This document shows, in pieces, positions 1-8,962 of a stretch of 64,000 nucleotides of DNA (the stretch's first letter is position 1; each line of letters begins with the position of its first letter). This stretch comes from Candidatus Kryptonium thompsonii. GTDB lineage: Bacteria > Bacteroidota > Ignavibacteria > Kryptoniales > Kryptoniaceae. The notes below the pieces were generated by a model. It made no database searches. It was not told the origin of the DNA and saw nothing but the letters and a program-made list of their open reading frames with translations. Where the stretch lies: the NCBI GenBank assembly GCA_001442925.1, contig LDXX01000009.1, positions 1-64,000 on the forward strand, given 5' to 3'. Position numbers and translations under genes: made by a program.

Positions 1-400
1 TAAAAGATGTTAAAAATGGGAAAAACTTCGGATAGTGCCAGGCGATAATATCAGGAACAATTTGAAGTATTTTTGTCTTTTTATGAAAAAATGGATAGAA
101 CTTATAGACTAAAATTGCCAAGGGCCTAATGTTAGCTATGACTAAGACAGGATTTTTATAAACAGTTTTTAAAAATTTATTAACATAAAACGGGGCCTTT
201 AATAATGATGGTGGAAATGTATGTATTGAAATCTTGTTGCTTTTTGTAATATCCTCACGAAAATCAGCCTTGTTCCTCGGCGCAATTATATTAATGTGTT
301 CAACCTCAGCATCTTGAACTAAAAGATTAATTAACTCTTCATTTACTCGCTCAATCCCGGTTTTCAGCTTAACAAATGAACCAATAAAGGTTAATCTCAT
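1..400 (-). CDS. Glycosyltransferase, N-terminal part (cut by window edge)
   Basis: Only the first 133 or so residues lie in the window; the gene runs off the left end. The start MRLTFIGSFVKLKTGIERVN resembles the N-terminus of GT4-type glycosyltransferases, where a glycine-rich loop follows the first strand. The ATG overlaps the stop of the upstream FkbM gene as ATGA, so the two are probably translationally coupled. Downstream of a GT4 enzyme and a methyltransferase, it most likely adds a sugar to a cell-surface polysaccharide. The family is inferred from the N-terminal half only; the catalytic C-terminal half is not visible. Confidence 0.55.
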   Translation of the reverse strand, partial: MRLTFIGSFVKLKTGIERVNEELINLLVQDAEVEHINIIAPRNKADFREDITKSNKISIHTFPPSLLKAPFYVNKFLKTVYKNPVLVIANIRPLAILVYKFYPFFHKKTKILQIVPDIIAWHYPKFFPFLTSF

Positions 401-1344
401 GATTTCATGAAAACTAAGTTATCTGTGTATAACTTTTCACCAATTATCTTATATCTATTAAGTAATTTTTCAAAATATTTTGTTAAATCACGCGCAAATT
501 CAATGGCGCCATCTTCATTTATAATGTAGGTTCTATAGCCTAATTTGATTGCAAATTCAAGAACATCTTTATGGAAAGTATCAAAGTTATCAACCCAAGT
601 TTCAAGAATTATAATTGGATCATATTTCTTCAGAATTGTTTCAGCGCCTTTCAAAACTAAAAATTCCGCCCCTTCTACATCAACTTTCATAAAGGTTGGG
701 ATCAATTTAAAATTTGAGCAAAATGAATCAAGCGTTATTGATTTAACAGTAAATCTAACAGGTTTAAATTTACGTTCCTCCGCAACCATTGCAGAGTAAG
801 TTTTAACTAACGTTGATAGTGTTGAAAGTGATGAAAAAGAGTATAGCTCTACTGGCCCATTTTCATCTGAAACAGCATAATTTAAAATAGTCATATTATC
901 TCTCTTGTTTTTCTGTAATATCTTAAACACATTTGGATCGGGCTCGAAAGCGACAACCTTTCCACTATCTCCCACCAATTTAGAAGATAATATGCTATAA
1001 TAACCTTGATTTGCACCTATATCAAAAAATATATCACCTTTAGATAAATTTTTTATTAAAAACTTTGTTGCTCTTACCTCGCAGTCTTCTTCAACGTACG
1101 CATTATAAAATTTAATCCCATAATTGGGCGGATAAGTTAAATACATTTCTTCATCAAAAAATAATTTAACTTTAGAATTAATAGCTACCTTGTCCCTTAA
1201 AAAATTGTGCAGAATTCGACTTAAGATGGATACTTTAACCGTCCAAAGAGGGTACTTTAAAAATTTTTTAAATTTGCTTAACCTAAATTTTTCAATAATT
1301 TTATTCAACTCTATGATATACCTTCCCCTTTCTATCAAATCCAT
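397..1344 (-). CDS. FkbM family SAM-dependent methyltransferase
   Basis: A 315-residue protein with the class I methyltransferase motif I at about 106-117 (FFDIGANQGYYS), the acidic motif II FEPDP near residue 134 and a KVDVEGAEF motif in the C-terminal half. This is the usual FkbM (Methyltransf_21) layout. The family O-methylates sugars or other small molecules using S-adenosylmethionine. About 100 residues precede the SAM domain, which is common in polysaccharide-linked members. It lies 3 nt after a GT4 gene and overlaps the next glycosyltransferase by ATGA, so it probably decorates the same glycan. The acceptor cannot be predicted. Confidence 0.85.
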   Translation of the reverse strand: MDLIERGRYIIELNKIIEKFRLSKFKKFLKYPLWTVKVSILSRILHNFLRDKVAINSKVKLFFDEEMYLTYPPNYGIKFYNAYVEEDCEVRATKFLIKNLSKGDIFFDIGANQGYYSILSSKLVGDSGKVVAFEPDPNVFKILQKNKRDNMTILNYAVSDENGPVELYSFSSLSTLSTLVKTYSAMVAEERKFKPVRFTVKSITLDSFCSNFKLIPTFMKVDVEGAEFLVLKGAETILKKYDPIIILETWVDNFDTFHKDVLEFAIKLGYRTYIINEDGAIEFARDLTKYFEKLLNRYKIIGEKLYTDNLVFMKS

Positions 1345-1347
1345 ATC

Positions 1348-2559
1348 TCACTTTGAAATTAAATTTTCATAAAAATCAATATTTTTTATAACAATTTTCT
1401 TCACATCAAAATTTTGTCTGACAAAACTTAATGTGGTTTCCCTATCCTGATTTCGATTTTTTACCTCCATCAAAGCAAACACCGTTTTCTCAATGAATTC
1501 ATCAACTGTATCCGCAATCAGAACGCTATTAACACAACCATAATCAATACCCTCAATGCCAACGCTTGTCGTAACAACAATCTTACCCATCGCCATCGCT
1601 TCAATTATCTTGACCCTTATTCCGCTTCCCGAAAAAACGGGAACAATCATCACCCCTTTCGACCCCATAAACTCACGCGCATCTTCAACTTCGCCAATAA
1701 GTTCAACATTTGGAAATTTTGAAATCTTCTTCGAGAACTTCCACAAATGTGGATTTCTCCCAGCGATGTAAAATTTTAAATTTGGAAACTTTTCATAAAC
1801 CCTCGGCCATACATTTTTCAAAAACCATTCAAGACCCTGCTGATTCGGAAACCAATCTAACGCACCAATGAAAAAGAGCGAGTCAGATTCTTTACCTTCA
1901 CTTGGATTATAATTCTCAATCTCAATTCCGGCAGGTGCAACATGGATTGGAATTCTACAACCACTTTCTTTAAAAATCTTTGCATCTCTATCTGTAATGG
2001 CAACAATACCATCAAAACTATTTAATACCCCAAGTTCATACTTTTTCAATCTCCTTGCCTGAATTTTTAGCCATAATTTTTTCAGCAATGATTTTTCCCA
2101 CTCAGCATATCGTTCAAGTATTTCATATTCAATGTTATGCGCTCGTAAAACAACTTTTGCTTTTGAATTTTCCCTTATCACATTAAGATACGGTGCAAGG
2201 TATAACCCTTCAAGCTGGACAATATCAAATCTATTGTTCTTTAAAAGCTCGATCAACTTTTCTTTAAACTTATCCGAAGAGCCATATCGCCAAATATGAT
2301 ATGATTTCTTTTGAAATAAATTAACCAAAAGATATAAAGGTCTAATTTTTGTGTCAACATCAACAGCGTAAAACTTGATCATATTCCTGAGCTCAGTTGG
2401 AATTTCTTCGATCTTGAATCTTCTTTTATATGTGTTCATCGCAAGAATAGTCACACTGCACCCCAAACGCGAAAGTTCCTTAGCATAATTTAATGTTACA
2501 ATGCTTCCACCATCCTTAGGTGGATACGGCATTTTATGTGCGAGGATCAAAATGTTCAC
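1348..2559 (-). CDS. Glycosyltransferase family 4 (GT-B fold)
   Basis: A 403-residue protein with the GT4 layout. The N-terminal acceptor domain begins with MNILILAHKMPYPPKDGGS, typical of enzymes whose first loop contains a GG pair. The C-terminal donor domain carries FIGALDWFPNQQG, then VPVFSGSGIRVKIIEAMAMG, the equivalent of the E-x7-E donor-binding motif. It should transfer a sugar from a nucleotide-sugar donor at the cytoplasmic face of the membrane. The start codon directly follows the stop of the YfhO-like gene. Sugar specificity is unknown. Confidence 0.85.
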   Translation of the reverse strand: MNILILAHKMPYPPKDGGSIVTLNYAKELSRLGCSVTILAMNTYKRRFKIEEIPTELRNMIKFYAVDVDTKIRPLYLLVNLFQKKSYHIWRYGSSDKFKEKLIELLKNNRFDIVQLEGLYLAPYLNVIRENSKAKVVLRAHNIEYEILERYAEWEKSLLKKLWLKIQARRLKKYELGVLNSFDGIVAITDRDAKIFKESGCRIPIHVAPAGIEIENYNPSEGKESDSLFFIGALDWFPNQQGLEWFLKNVWPRVYEKFPNLKFYIAGRNPHLWKFSKKISKFPNVELIGEVEDAREFMGSKGVMIVPVFSGSGIRVKIIEAMAMGKIVVTTSVGIEGIDYGCVNSVLIADTVDEFIEKTVFALMEVKNRNQDRETTLSFVRQNFDVKKIVIKNIDFYENLISK

Positions 2560-5136
2560 TTACTTTTGAAACTTCTTTTTTAACATCCCTATAACATTAG
2601 GAGCAAGTGAGACAAAAAACAAAGCAATTATAAAAAGGTTCAAGGCTAAGCTGATCTTCCCTCCGAGTTCAAATTTTTCGTCTTTGTAAATAAATAAAAC
2701 CTCATGTTCACCGGGTGGAACAACAACCGCTCTAAAAACATAATTCGCCCTATAAATTGGAGCTTCTTTGCCATCGATAAAACATTTCCATCTTGGATAC
2801 CAAACTTCGCTTAAAAACAAGAGGTTATTTCCAGTTGCTTTTACCTTCAACTTTATTTTCTGGATTTGATATTCCATGATTTCAGCGCTTGCGCTTTCAC
2901 CGGGTGGATCAACTTTTACATCCAGCGAATCTTTAAGAAATACAACATCACGAGGATTGAAATCAGCATTTTTCATCCTTAAAAGTATAGTCAAAGGTTC
3001 AGTAACCTCATAACGGTTTACCAAAAACGCCCTCGGTAGATAATTTGGGTTAAAAATAACTTTTTTCGTTCCGTTAAAAACAAGATTGCCGTAAATCGAG
3101 TCATATCTATCACTTATGATATACTTAACATTTAAGAGATTCAAAACAAATGGGTTAAGGATTCCAGCGACATCTATTAAATCTTGATACGCTCTAATTT
3201 TTGCACCGTGATAGCCATAAACATTTTGAAGACGATATAATGCGAGATGGTTCGACATTACCGGTTGTCCACCCGAAATTTCTAAAACACGATAAAGGCT
3301 CGTGTCCCGTTTAATGTATTCAACATAATCAGGGGGATTATAAATCGAGCGGAGCTCTTCTTTATCTGAATAGTGAAGTGTTATGCTATCAACACGCCAT
3401 AAATCAAACAACACAAGTGCAGCAATTCCAAGGTTGAATAAGTTTAAACTAATCCTCTTGGATATCAGTAAATAAATTAAGCCAGATGAAAAGGCTAAAA
3501 GAATAAAGAAAATTCGAAAATCCTTTAAGAAGTTATCAAAGATAAATTGATAGACATGAGGTGCAATTCTATTGTAAAGTTCCTGATTTACAAAACCAAA
3601 ATTGTTGCGAATTACAATTGAAATTGCTTTATCATCGGCAAAAAGAGATCGATAAATATCCGAAAAGAAACCCTGAAATATAAAGGTAAGGACAAACAAG
3701 ATTATAAAAGCGAAAGATAAATTCTTGAAAATATTTTTTACTTTTTCCGAACTCCCTGTTTTATAAAAATCGATAATCGCGTTTAATCCGTATCCAGCAA
3801 GTATCGGAGCTGCAAACATAACCAGAGATAAAATCATACTTGGCACTCTAAATCGGTTAAAATATGGAACATAATAAAAGAAAAGATCGTAAATTAACGG
3901 AAACTCTTTACCAAACGAAATTAAAAGCGAAATCAGGGAAAGAATGACAAGAAACTTAACAAAAATATTCTTTTTAAAATTGAAAACAGCTCCAACAATC
4001 GCCAAGAAAACAACGACGCCACCAAGATAATTCGCTGCATCAGTAAATGGCATCGGTCCAAAGTAAGTATTTATACGAACGGTTTCCCCACCAGTTAAAA
4101 CGCCTGCGTAATTTCTCCATCCAAATCCATATATGGAAGGAATTACAAAAGTGAAAACTTCCCCAGGGCTAAATGACCATTGAGTTGCGTATTCATAATC
4201 AAGCCCTGTTTTTTGAGGGTTGGACTTTTGTGCTTCTTGTGCTTTAATTTTTTCAGTAATTGGTGGCTGCCCCCTTATAGAATATTTGTTGTACTCAAGA
4301 ACAGTTAAATACTTATCAAGAAAAATTCCAAATGTTAAGATTGTAGCAAGGGCAAAAAGAAGCCCGGAACGAAGCAGGCCAAGCAGATTCTCCTTTTTAG
4401 AAATCTTGTAAATCAAATAAACAAGATAATAAAGCGCAATAGTAAGATAAACATAAAACATCATTTGAATATGTGACGCGGAAAATATAACCCATAAGAC
4501 GATTACGAGCAGAACAAAGTATAATAATTTAAACTTGTTTGTGAGTTTATCAACTAGCAATAACGCATATGGAAGCATTGACATTGTAATAATTTTCGTC
4601 TGGTGGCCAACAGTGATCCAAACGATAAAAAAGGTTGAAAAAACTGTCGCTAAAGCTACAACAAAAGAAATAAACCTACCAAACATCAAATGCCTTGATA
4701 AAAGGTAAACACCTATAGCCATAACGACGAGATAAAAAACCATATAAAAAACTATATCAAAAACTTCACGACTTGTAAAAAGACTCGCAATAGTATTTAA
4801 AATAAAACCGTGTACAACACCGATTAAATCAAATGGTCTTTCAGGTCCAACACTTAAACTTGCATACCCTGGCATTCCCGAAAAAATATAAGGATTCCAT
4901 AGAAGCGGAACTTTTTGGTTTCGAGCGTCTTCAATTAAAGCATTCCAACTTTTAAAGGCGATTATATCACCCGAAATAAAAATTTTACCCTTGAACAACG
5001 ATTCATTAAAGAAAATAAATAGCGAGGCAACGATCAGCAAAATATAAATTAAAAAATGATATTTTGGATCAATTATCTCCCGTGTCTCCTTTCGCTTTCT
5101 CTCAGTTTGCTTAGGTGTCCTTTTCTTTTCTGGCAT
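2560..5136 (-). CDS. YfhO-like polytopic membrane protein
   Basis: An 858-residue protein. After a basic cytoplasmic N-terminus (about 25 residues) come many hydrophobic segments across roughly residues 30-560, then a soluble C-terminal region of about 230 residues and a last transmembrane helix near 825-850. The order and the C-terminal sequence (YPRWKCFIDGKEAPIYRAN, then VVVPPGEHEVLFIY) match the YfhO/bacterial membrane protein family, whose members have a GT-C-like core and are linked to glycosylation of lipoteichoic acid or surface glycans. As the first gene of a four-gene glycan group, it may transfer lipid-linked sugars outside the membrane. The exact reaction is unknown. Confidence 0.75.
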   Translation of the reverse strand: MPEKKRTPKQTERKRKETREIIDPKYHFLIYILLIVASLFIFFNESLFKGKIFISGDIIAFKSWNALIEDARNQKVPLLWNPYIFSGMPGYASLSVGPERPFDLIGVVHGFILNTIASLFTSREVFDIVFYMVFYLVVMAIGVYLLSRHLMFGRFISFVVALATVFSTFFIVWITVGHQTKIITMSMLPYALLLVDKLTNKFKLLYFVLLVIVLWVIFSASHIQMMFYVYLTIALYYLVYLIYKISKKENLLGLLRSGLLFALATILTFGIFLDKYLTVLEYNKYSIRGQPPITEKIKAQEAQKSNPQKTGLDYEYATQWSFSPGEVFTFVIPSIYGFGWRNYAGVLTGGETVRINTYFGPMPFTDAANYLGGVVVFLAIVGAVFNFKKNIFVKFLVILSLISLLISFGKEFPLIYDLFFYYVPYFNRFRVPSMILSLVMFAAPILAGYGLNAIIDFYKTGSSEKVKNIFKNLSFAFIILFVLTFIFQGFFSDIYRSLFADDKAISIVIRNNFGFVNQELYNRIAPHVYQFIFDNFLKDFRIFFILLAFSSGLIYLLISKRISLNLFNLGIAALVLFDLWRVDSITLHYSDKEELRSIYNPPDYVEYIKRDTSLYRVLEISGGQPVMSNHLALYRLQNVYGYHGAKIRAYQDLIDVAGILNPFVLNLLNVKYIISDRYDSIYGNLVFNGTKKVIFNPNYLPRAFLVNRYEVTEPLTILLRMKNADFNPRDVVFLKDSLDVKVDPPGESASAEIMEYQIQKIKLKVKATGNNLLFLSEVWYPRWKCFIDGKEAPIYRANYVFRAVVVPPGEHEVLFIYKDEKFELGGKISLALNLFIIALFFVSLAPNVIGMLKKKFQK

Positions 5137-5151
5137 AATATGTTGGGTTAA

Positions 5152-5176
5152 TTTTTAACTTTTAAAAAGTTAAAAA
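5152..5176. repeat. Perfect 12-bp inverted repeat upstream of the YfhO-like gene
   Basis: TTTTTAACTTTT at 5152-5163 is followed after one base by its exact reverse complement at 5165-5176. It ends 16 nt before the YfhO-like start codon on the minus strand, where an operator or promoter would sit. It is pure A/T apart from one C/G pair per arm, so chance is a real possibility. No regulator is assigned. Confidence 0.3.
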
Positions 5177-5207
5177 AATCACCCAAAATTTCAAAGAGCA
5201 AGTTAAA

Positions 5208-5233
5208 CAAAAAACGGGGGCAAATTGCCCCCG
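5208..5233 (-). terminator. Intrinsic terminator after the octaheme cytochrome gene
   Basis: On the minus strand a 7-bp GC stem (CGGGGGC/GCCCCCG, 5215-5221 with 5227-5233, extendable by two A/T pairs) is followed by a run of six T. It sits 43 nt beyond the cytochrome stop and separates this transcript from the glycan genes. Confidence 0.85.
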
Positions 5234-5276
5234 CAGGCAGCTTAAATTTCAAAATTCCAAATGAATGAAAAATTCT

Positions 5277-6656
5277 TTACTTCAACAAAACCATCTTCTT
5301 GTAGTCACTAAATTCTGGCGTCGTAATCTTGTAAATATAAATACCACTTGGTAAGTTGCTTGCATCAAAGTTAACCTTATGTATCCCAGCGCTATACTTT
5401 ACATTTGAAATTAAAGTTTTAACCTCAACACCAATTGAGTTGTAAATTTTCAAAGTGACATTTGTTTCTTTGGGCAGGTGAAATTCGATCGTCGTCGTTG
5501 GATTGAACGGATTCGGATAATTTTGCAGAAGTTTAAATTCCGATGGGATAAGTTTAACAGCATCTTTTACAGAGACAGCCATTGAAAGTTTTGCCATTTG
5601 ATCAGAGGTCAAAGGCGCAACATATTGACTGAGTTCCTGCCTTAAATCAGTTCCAGATTTCAAAAATACCCATTTCGTTGGATCAGTTGCTGAATCAACC
5701 TTACCCGTGTAATCAACAAAGTCAAACTTCAAAGATGTTTGCCAATTTGGTGGAACAGGTATAACTCCCTTGGTGTTGATTAATTTTTTCTGAGCAGTAT
5801 CCCACTTAACAACATAAATCTCACCAGTTTGGTTATAAGTTTGAACATTGGCATTATTATGGCACTCTGAACATTTCCTTGTTGAATCTTTCGGCATAAT
5901 AACATGGGACCTATACGGAGCTATGGTGACAAATGACTTACCCTGGTATGTTAAGCTCATCAATGTTCCTGAATATACTTTCCCTTCTGGCATTCTTCTA
6001 ACCAAAAGTAAAAAGTCCCGAATTATACCATATGGTCGTTTAATCTTAGCCTGAATTTCACTCTCAAAGTGGCAGTTGTAGCACGAAATAACTGTCTTAG
6101 CATGACAAGCGGTGCAATGAACTTTCGCTGAATGAATATCATGGGCAGTATTGCTAGCAAGTGGTGAATGGCAGTTTTCGCATTTCACTTCTGTTGCACC
6201 GGGATCAAGCCAACTTTGATATGAATTGCCATCTCCGTGCGTTTCTTTCTTTGTGTGGCATGTCATACATTTGAAGCCTTTCGCAAAGTGAACATCAACT
6301 CCGGGATAAAGTGCTTTTTCATTCTTTTGCCTGCTATGGCATTTAAGACAGATGTCATCTGAAACAGTTGTACCCTGTGAAAAATTATGGCAATCATAGC
6401 AATCAGGGGTATATGTAGCAGGATCAATCGGTGTCTCATCTGCCTTTGTGCCCGGGTGACATTTCAAACAGTTTACATCTTCAACAGGGATATTTGTAAT
6501 ATTCTCAAATCCACCATTTGCACTCTTATACCAGGTGCGTTTGCCTTCTCTTGTCTTATGAAGACTCGTTCCAAAGTTGGCAGGATCCTGGGCAAAGATC
6601 AAAGTTGATAAAAATGCTGATAAAATAATCCAAATAACGAAGTAGGATTTTCTCAT
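5277..6656 (-). CDS. Octaheme c-type cytochrome with T9SS sorting domain
   Basis: A 459-residue protein with a signal peptide (1-23, cleavage near FAQ). It has eight CxxCH heme motifs at about 63, 86, 103, 130, 159, 181, 192 and 262, several extra histidines that could be distal ligands, and a C-terminal T9SS type A domain. That domain starts with LLQNYPNPFNPTTTIEF and ends in MVLLK. The protein should be exported by Sec, take up covalent heme in the periplasm, and then be passed through the T9SS to the outer surface. A strong AAGGAGG site (6667-6673) lies 10 nt before the ATG. It follows the DsrK-like gene by 96 nt and is the last gene of the sulfur-relay operon. No CxxCK active-site motif is present, so it may be an electron carrier rather than a known octaheme reductase. 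Confidence 0.9.
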   Translation of the reverse strand: MRKSYFVIWIILSAFLSTLIFAQDPANFGTSLHKTREGKRTWYKSANGGFENITNIPVEDVNCLKCHPGTKADETPIDPATYTPDCYDCHNFSQGTTVSDDICLKCHSRQKNEKALYPGVDVHFAKGFKCMTCHTKKETHGDGNSYQSWLDPGATEVKCENCHSPLASNTAHDIHSAKVHCTACHAKTVISCYNCHFESEIQAKIKRPYGIIRDFLLLVRRMPEGKVYSGTLMSLTYQGKSFVTIAPYRSHVIMPKDSTRKCSECHNNANVQTYNQTGEIYVVKWDTAQKKLINTKGVIPVPPNWQTSLKFDFVDYTGKVDSATDPTKWVFLKSGTDLRQELSQYVAPLTSDQMAKLSMAVSVKDAVKLIPSEFKLLQNYPNPFNPTTTIEFHLPKETNVTLKIYNSIGVEVKTLISNVKYSAGIHKVNFDASNLPSGIYIYKITTPEFSDYKKMVLLK

Positions 6657-6752
6657 GGCTTGTCGACCTCCTTAGTTTTAGGTTTTGTTTTTTATCGCAA
6701 TTTACCTTTGGTTTTTACCACCAGGTTATCACCCGATGGCACAGGTGCTTAA

Positions 6753-8045
6753 TTAATTTGAACTTGCATAAGCTTTCTTTCTATATAAAATTGCATTTGC
6801 AACCAGGTCAACAAGCCCTTTCACTTCAACACCAAGATTATAGTAATTATTCAAATCACCAAGCTGAAGCTTACAATTTTCACAAGCTGCAGCTACAATT
6901 TTCGCACCCGTTCTCTTTATCTGTTCAGCCTTAGGTTTGCCAGCTCTCATTCTTTTCTCGTAATATTCAGGCAATGCTACAAGACCTCCGCCTCCACCAC
7001 AACAATAGTTTTCTATCCCATTCGGATTCATCTCACGAAAATCTTTTACAACAGCCTTTAAAATAATTCTTGGTTCTCTAAATATACCTCCCGTTCTCGC
7101 AAGGTTACACGAGTCATGGTAAGTAACTGGCTCAGAATTAGCTTTAGGGTCAAGAGTTAATTTACCTTTTTGGATATATTCAGCAACAACTTCAACTACG
7201 CTTCTTATTCTAAATGGAAATTTCTCAGCAAACCAATTTGGGGCATCCCACACAAGAGCAGCACAAGCATGACCACATTCAGCGACCACAACTTCCTGAA
7301 CTTTCAACCTTTTTGCTTCATCAATTATCCTTTTGGCAATTTTCTTCGCCCTCTCAACATCACCAAGAAATACCCCATAATTCGCAGCTTCATAAATACT
7401 CAAAGTCCAATCTTCACCAACTTCGTTAAAAATTATCGCTGGCGGAATAATCGTATGCGCACCCGCAAGCCCAACATATAAAACCCTTGCGCCTTTCTTC
7501 TCAACTGGAATTTTTGCTTCTGGATTACCTGTTAATTCCTGAAGTTCTTTTTCAAGCTGTGAAATTTGCTGAAGAAACATTTCTTTGAAAATCTCTGGAT
7601 TCTCTCCTTTAGCTATCGCTGAATCAGCAAGCATAACCAAAATCTCAGGTGCTTTCCCAGTAGCAGTTGCCATTGCTCTTATAGTTCTCATAACTAATGG
7701 GGTATCCACGCCAAGCGGACAATTAAAAGTGCATCTTCTACACAAAGTGCATTCAGAAAAAGCCATTTCAACAAGCTTGTTAAACTTTTCATCATCAAGT
7801 TCTTCGGCGTCTACAAGCCATGATACATATTTACCAAAGAAATTATGCTTCTTTCTATATATTTTTCTCAATTGTTCTGCTCTATAAGCTGGCACATGTT
7901 CAACTTTAGGTTCGGCTACATAATAATGGCATGCTTCAGCACAAATACCACATCTTGCACAAACTTCAAGTGCAGTTTTTAAAGGTTGATTCAACTGCTT
8001 TTCCAAAATTTCAAGCGCTTTTTGAACACTCCCATTATTTGCCAT
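6753..8045 (-). CDS. DsrK/HdrD-like iron-sulfur protein with CCG domain
   Basis: A 430-residue cytoplasmic protein. The N-terminus has two classical 4Fe-4S motifs (C29, C32, C35, C39 and C99, C102, C105, C109). The C-terminal half has a complete CCG domain: HDSCN, then NYCCGGGGG, then CENC. This domain holds the non-cubane cluster of heterodisulfide reductase HdrB/HdrD and of DsrK. A partial first copy (AECGHAC) lies before it. Members reduce or oxidise protein or small-molecule disulfides and exchange electrons with a membrane cytochrome b partner. That partner is the preceding gene, which overlaps by 11 nt. A GGAGGT site sits just before the ATG. With TusA and DsrE2 in the same operon, the disulfide or persulfide substrate is probably a sulfur carrier protein. 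No dsrAB genes are seen, so this need not be sulfate respiration. Confidence 0.85.
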   Translation of the reverse strand: MANNGSVQKALEILEKQLNQPLKTALEVCARCGICAEACHYYVAEPKVEHVPAYRAEQLRKIYRKKHNFFGKYVSWLVDAEELDDEKFNKLVEMAFSECTLCRRCTFNCPLGVDTPLVMRTIRAMATATGKAPEILVMLADSAIAKGENPEIFKEMFLQQISQLEKELQELTGNPEAKIPVEKKGARVLYVGLAGAHTIIPPAIIFNEVGEDWTLSIYEAANYGVFLGDVERAKKIAKRIIDEAKRLKVQEVVVAECGHACAALVWDAPNWFAEKFPFRIRSVVEVVAEYIQKGKLTLDPKANSEPVTYHDSCNLARTGGIFREPRIILKAVVKDFREMNPNGIENYCCGGGGGLVALPEYYEKRMRAGKPKAEQIKRTGAKIVAAACENCKLQLGDLNNYYNLGVEVKGLVDLVANAILYRKKAYASSN

Positions 8046-8679
8046 AGCTTACCTCCGTATATTTATGGACAATTCCCCTACGCCCAAGATGAACTCCAAA
8101 GAAAAACCTTGAAAAGAAGAAATAGAGACAATGCCTTATTTTCCCAAGCGGTGCGTAGAAAAGAGTGATGGCAGAAATTAAATACATTGGGGTTGTAAAG
8201 CTTAAATCAATAAGCGAAAGAGACACAAACATAAGAAATAAACTAACTAAAAAAACCGAGATGAAATCATCTACCGTGCTTACTTTGCGAAGATTTTGCT
8301 CAACAACCCTCATTATAACACCAGCGAATCCCATAATCGCCCCAAGCCCAGTTATAAATGCAAATAAATTTACAAACAATGAATTAATTTCAATTCCAAA
8401 AAATTTTAACAAAAGAACTAAAAGTGCAGTAAATATACCCACATGGAAAACAACCCCTCGCAAATACGAAATCCAATGCCTTCTCGTGCTCTCCTTCATC
8501 CAAGGTAACATTCCAACAGTGAACGAATAAAGCACACCAATTCTATGCGAACCCTTAGGCCGTGCATAATCGACAGGAAATCTAAGTTGTTTAGTTTTAT
8601 AGTAATGATAAATCAATCCAACCACAAAAAATGCAAATGAAACAATTGCTACAGCTTTTGCTAAACCAAGCAAATCCAT
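8035..8679 (-). CDS. DsrM/NarI-like membrane cytochrome b subunit
   Basis: A 214-residue protein with about five transmembrane helices (near 8-27, 72-90, 95-120, 140-160 and 160-180) and histidines in or beside helices (RRHW, VFHVG, RHCLYF, GVHLG) that could bind heme b. Size and layout fit the NarI/DsrM/HdrE group, which passes electrons between quinones and a cytoplasmic iron-sulfur subunit. The overlapping downstream gene encodes just such a subunit, so the two probably form a membrane disulfide/persulfide oxidoreductase. A GGAG ribosome binding site precedes the ATG. The exact family is inferred from topology and context. Confidence 0.75.
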   Translation of the reverse strand: MDLLGLAKAVAIVSFAFFVVGLIYHYYKTKQLRFPVDYARPKGSHRIGVLYSFTVGMLPWMKESTRRHWISYLRGVVFHVGIFTALLVLLLKFFGIEINSLFVNLFAFITGLGAIMGFAGVIMRVVEQNLRKVSTVDDFISVFLVSLFLMFVSLSLIDLSFTTPMYLISAITLFYAPLGKIRHCLYFFFSRFFFGVHLGRRGIVHKYTEVSYGK

Positions 8680-8697
8680 AAATTTTCTCCACTTAAT

Positions 8698-8940
8698 TTA
8701 TTTTACCTTTTTAATCAAAAATCTGTATTCCTTATCCCTCTGTTCAATTGAAATGAGCTCTTGTCCACTTGTCTTTGCCCATGCTGGAACATCAGCCATA
8801 ACACCTGGATCTGTTGCTATACCTTCAATAACTGCTCCAACAGGCAAATCCTTTATTGCTTGGGATAATTTTACAATTGGCATAGGGCAGAGCAATCCTT
8901 TGAGATCAAGAACCAAATCTACTTTTACTTGTTCTGTCAT
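8698..8940 (-). CDS. tusA: TusA-family sulfur carrier protein
   Basis: An 80-residue protein with the TusA signature CPMPIVKLSQAI, active cysteine at about residue 18, and the compact two-layer alpha/beta pattern ending in FLIKKVK. TusA carries persulfide sulfur on this cysteine between donor and acceptor proteins. The frame is open up to 9003, but the ATG at 8940 is preferred: it gives a standard N-terminus (MTEQVKVDLVLDLKGLLC), has a purine-rich AAAAGG upstream and avoids a 41-nt overlap with dsrE2. It lies between dsrE2 and the DsrM-like gene, a grouping known from sulfur-oxidising bacteria and archaea, where DsrE and TusA hand sulfur to Hdr-like complexes. Confidence 0.9.
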   Translation of the reverse strand: MTEQVKVDLVLDLKGLLCPMPIVKLSQAIKDLPVGAVIEGIATDPGVMADVPAWAKTSGQELISIEQRDKEYRFLIKKVK

Positions 8941-8962
8941 TTTAGCCTTTTCTTTTTTGTTT

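Noticed and set aside
5277-6656. Octaheme tetrathionate or hydroxylamine-type reductase
   Set aside because: All eight motifs are ordinary CxxCH; the CxxCK or cross-linking features of those enzymes are not seen.
6657-6752. Riboswitch or attenuator between the DsrK-like gene and the cytochrome gene
   Set aside because: Only a weak CACC/GGGTG pairing is visible and no aptamer core could be matched; the strong ribosome binding site is the only clear element.
7170-7481. Plus-strand open frame of 103 codons inside the DsrK-like gene
   Set aside because: Shadow frame of a clearly real gene; low-complexity Asn/Phe-rich product with no motif.
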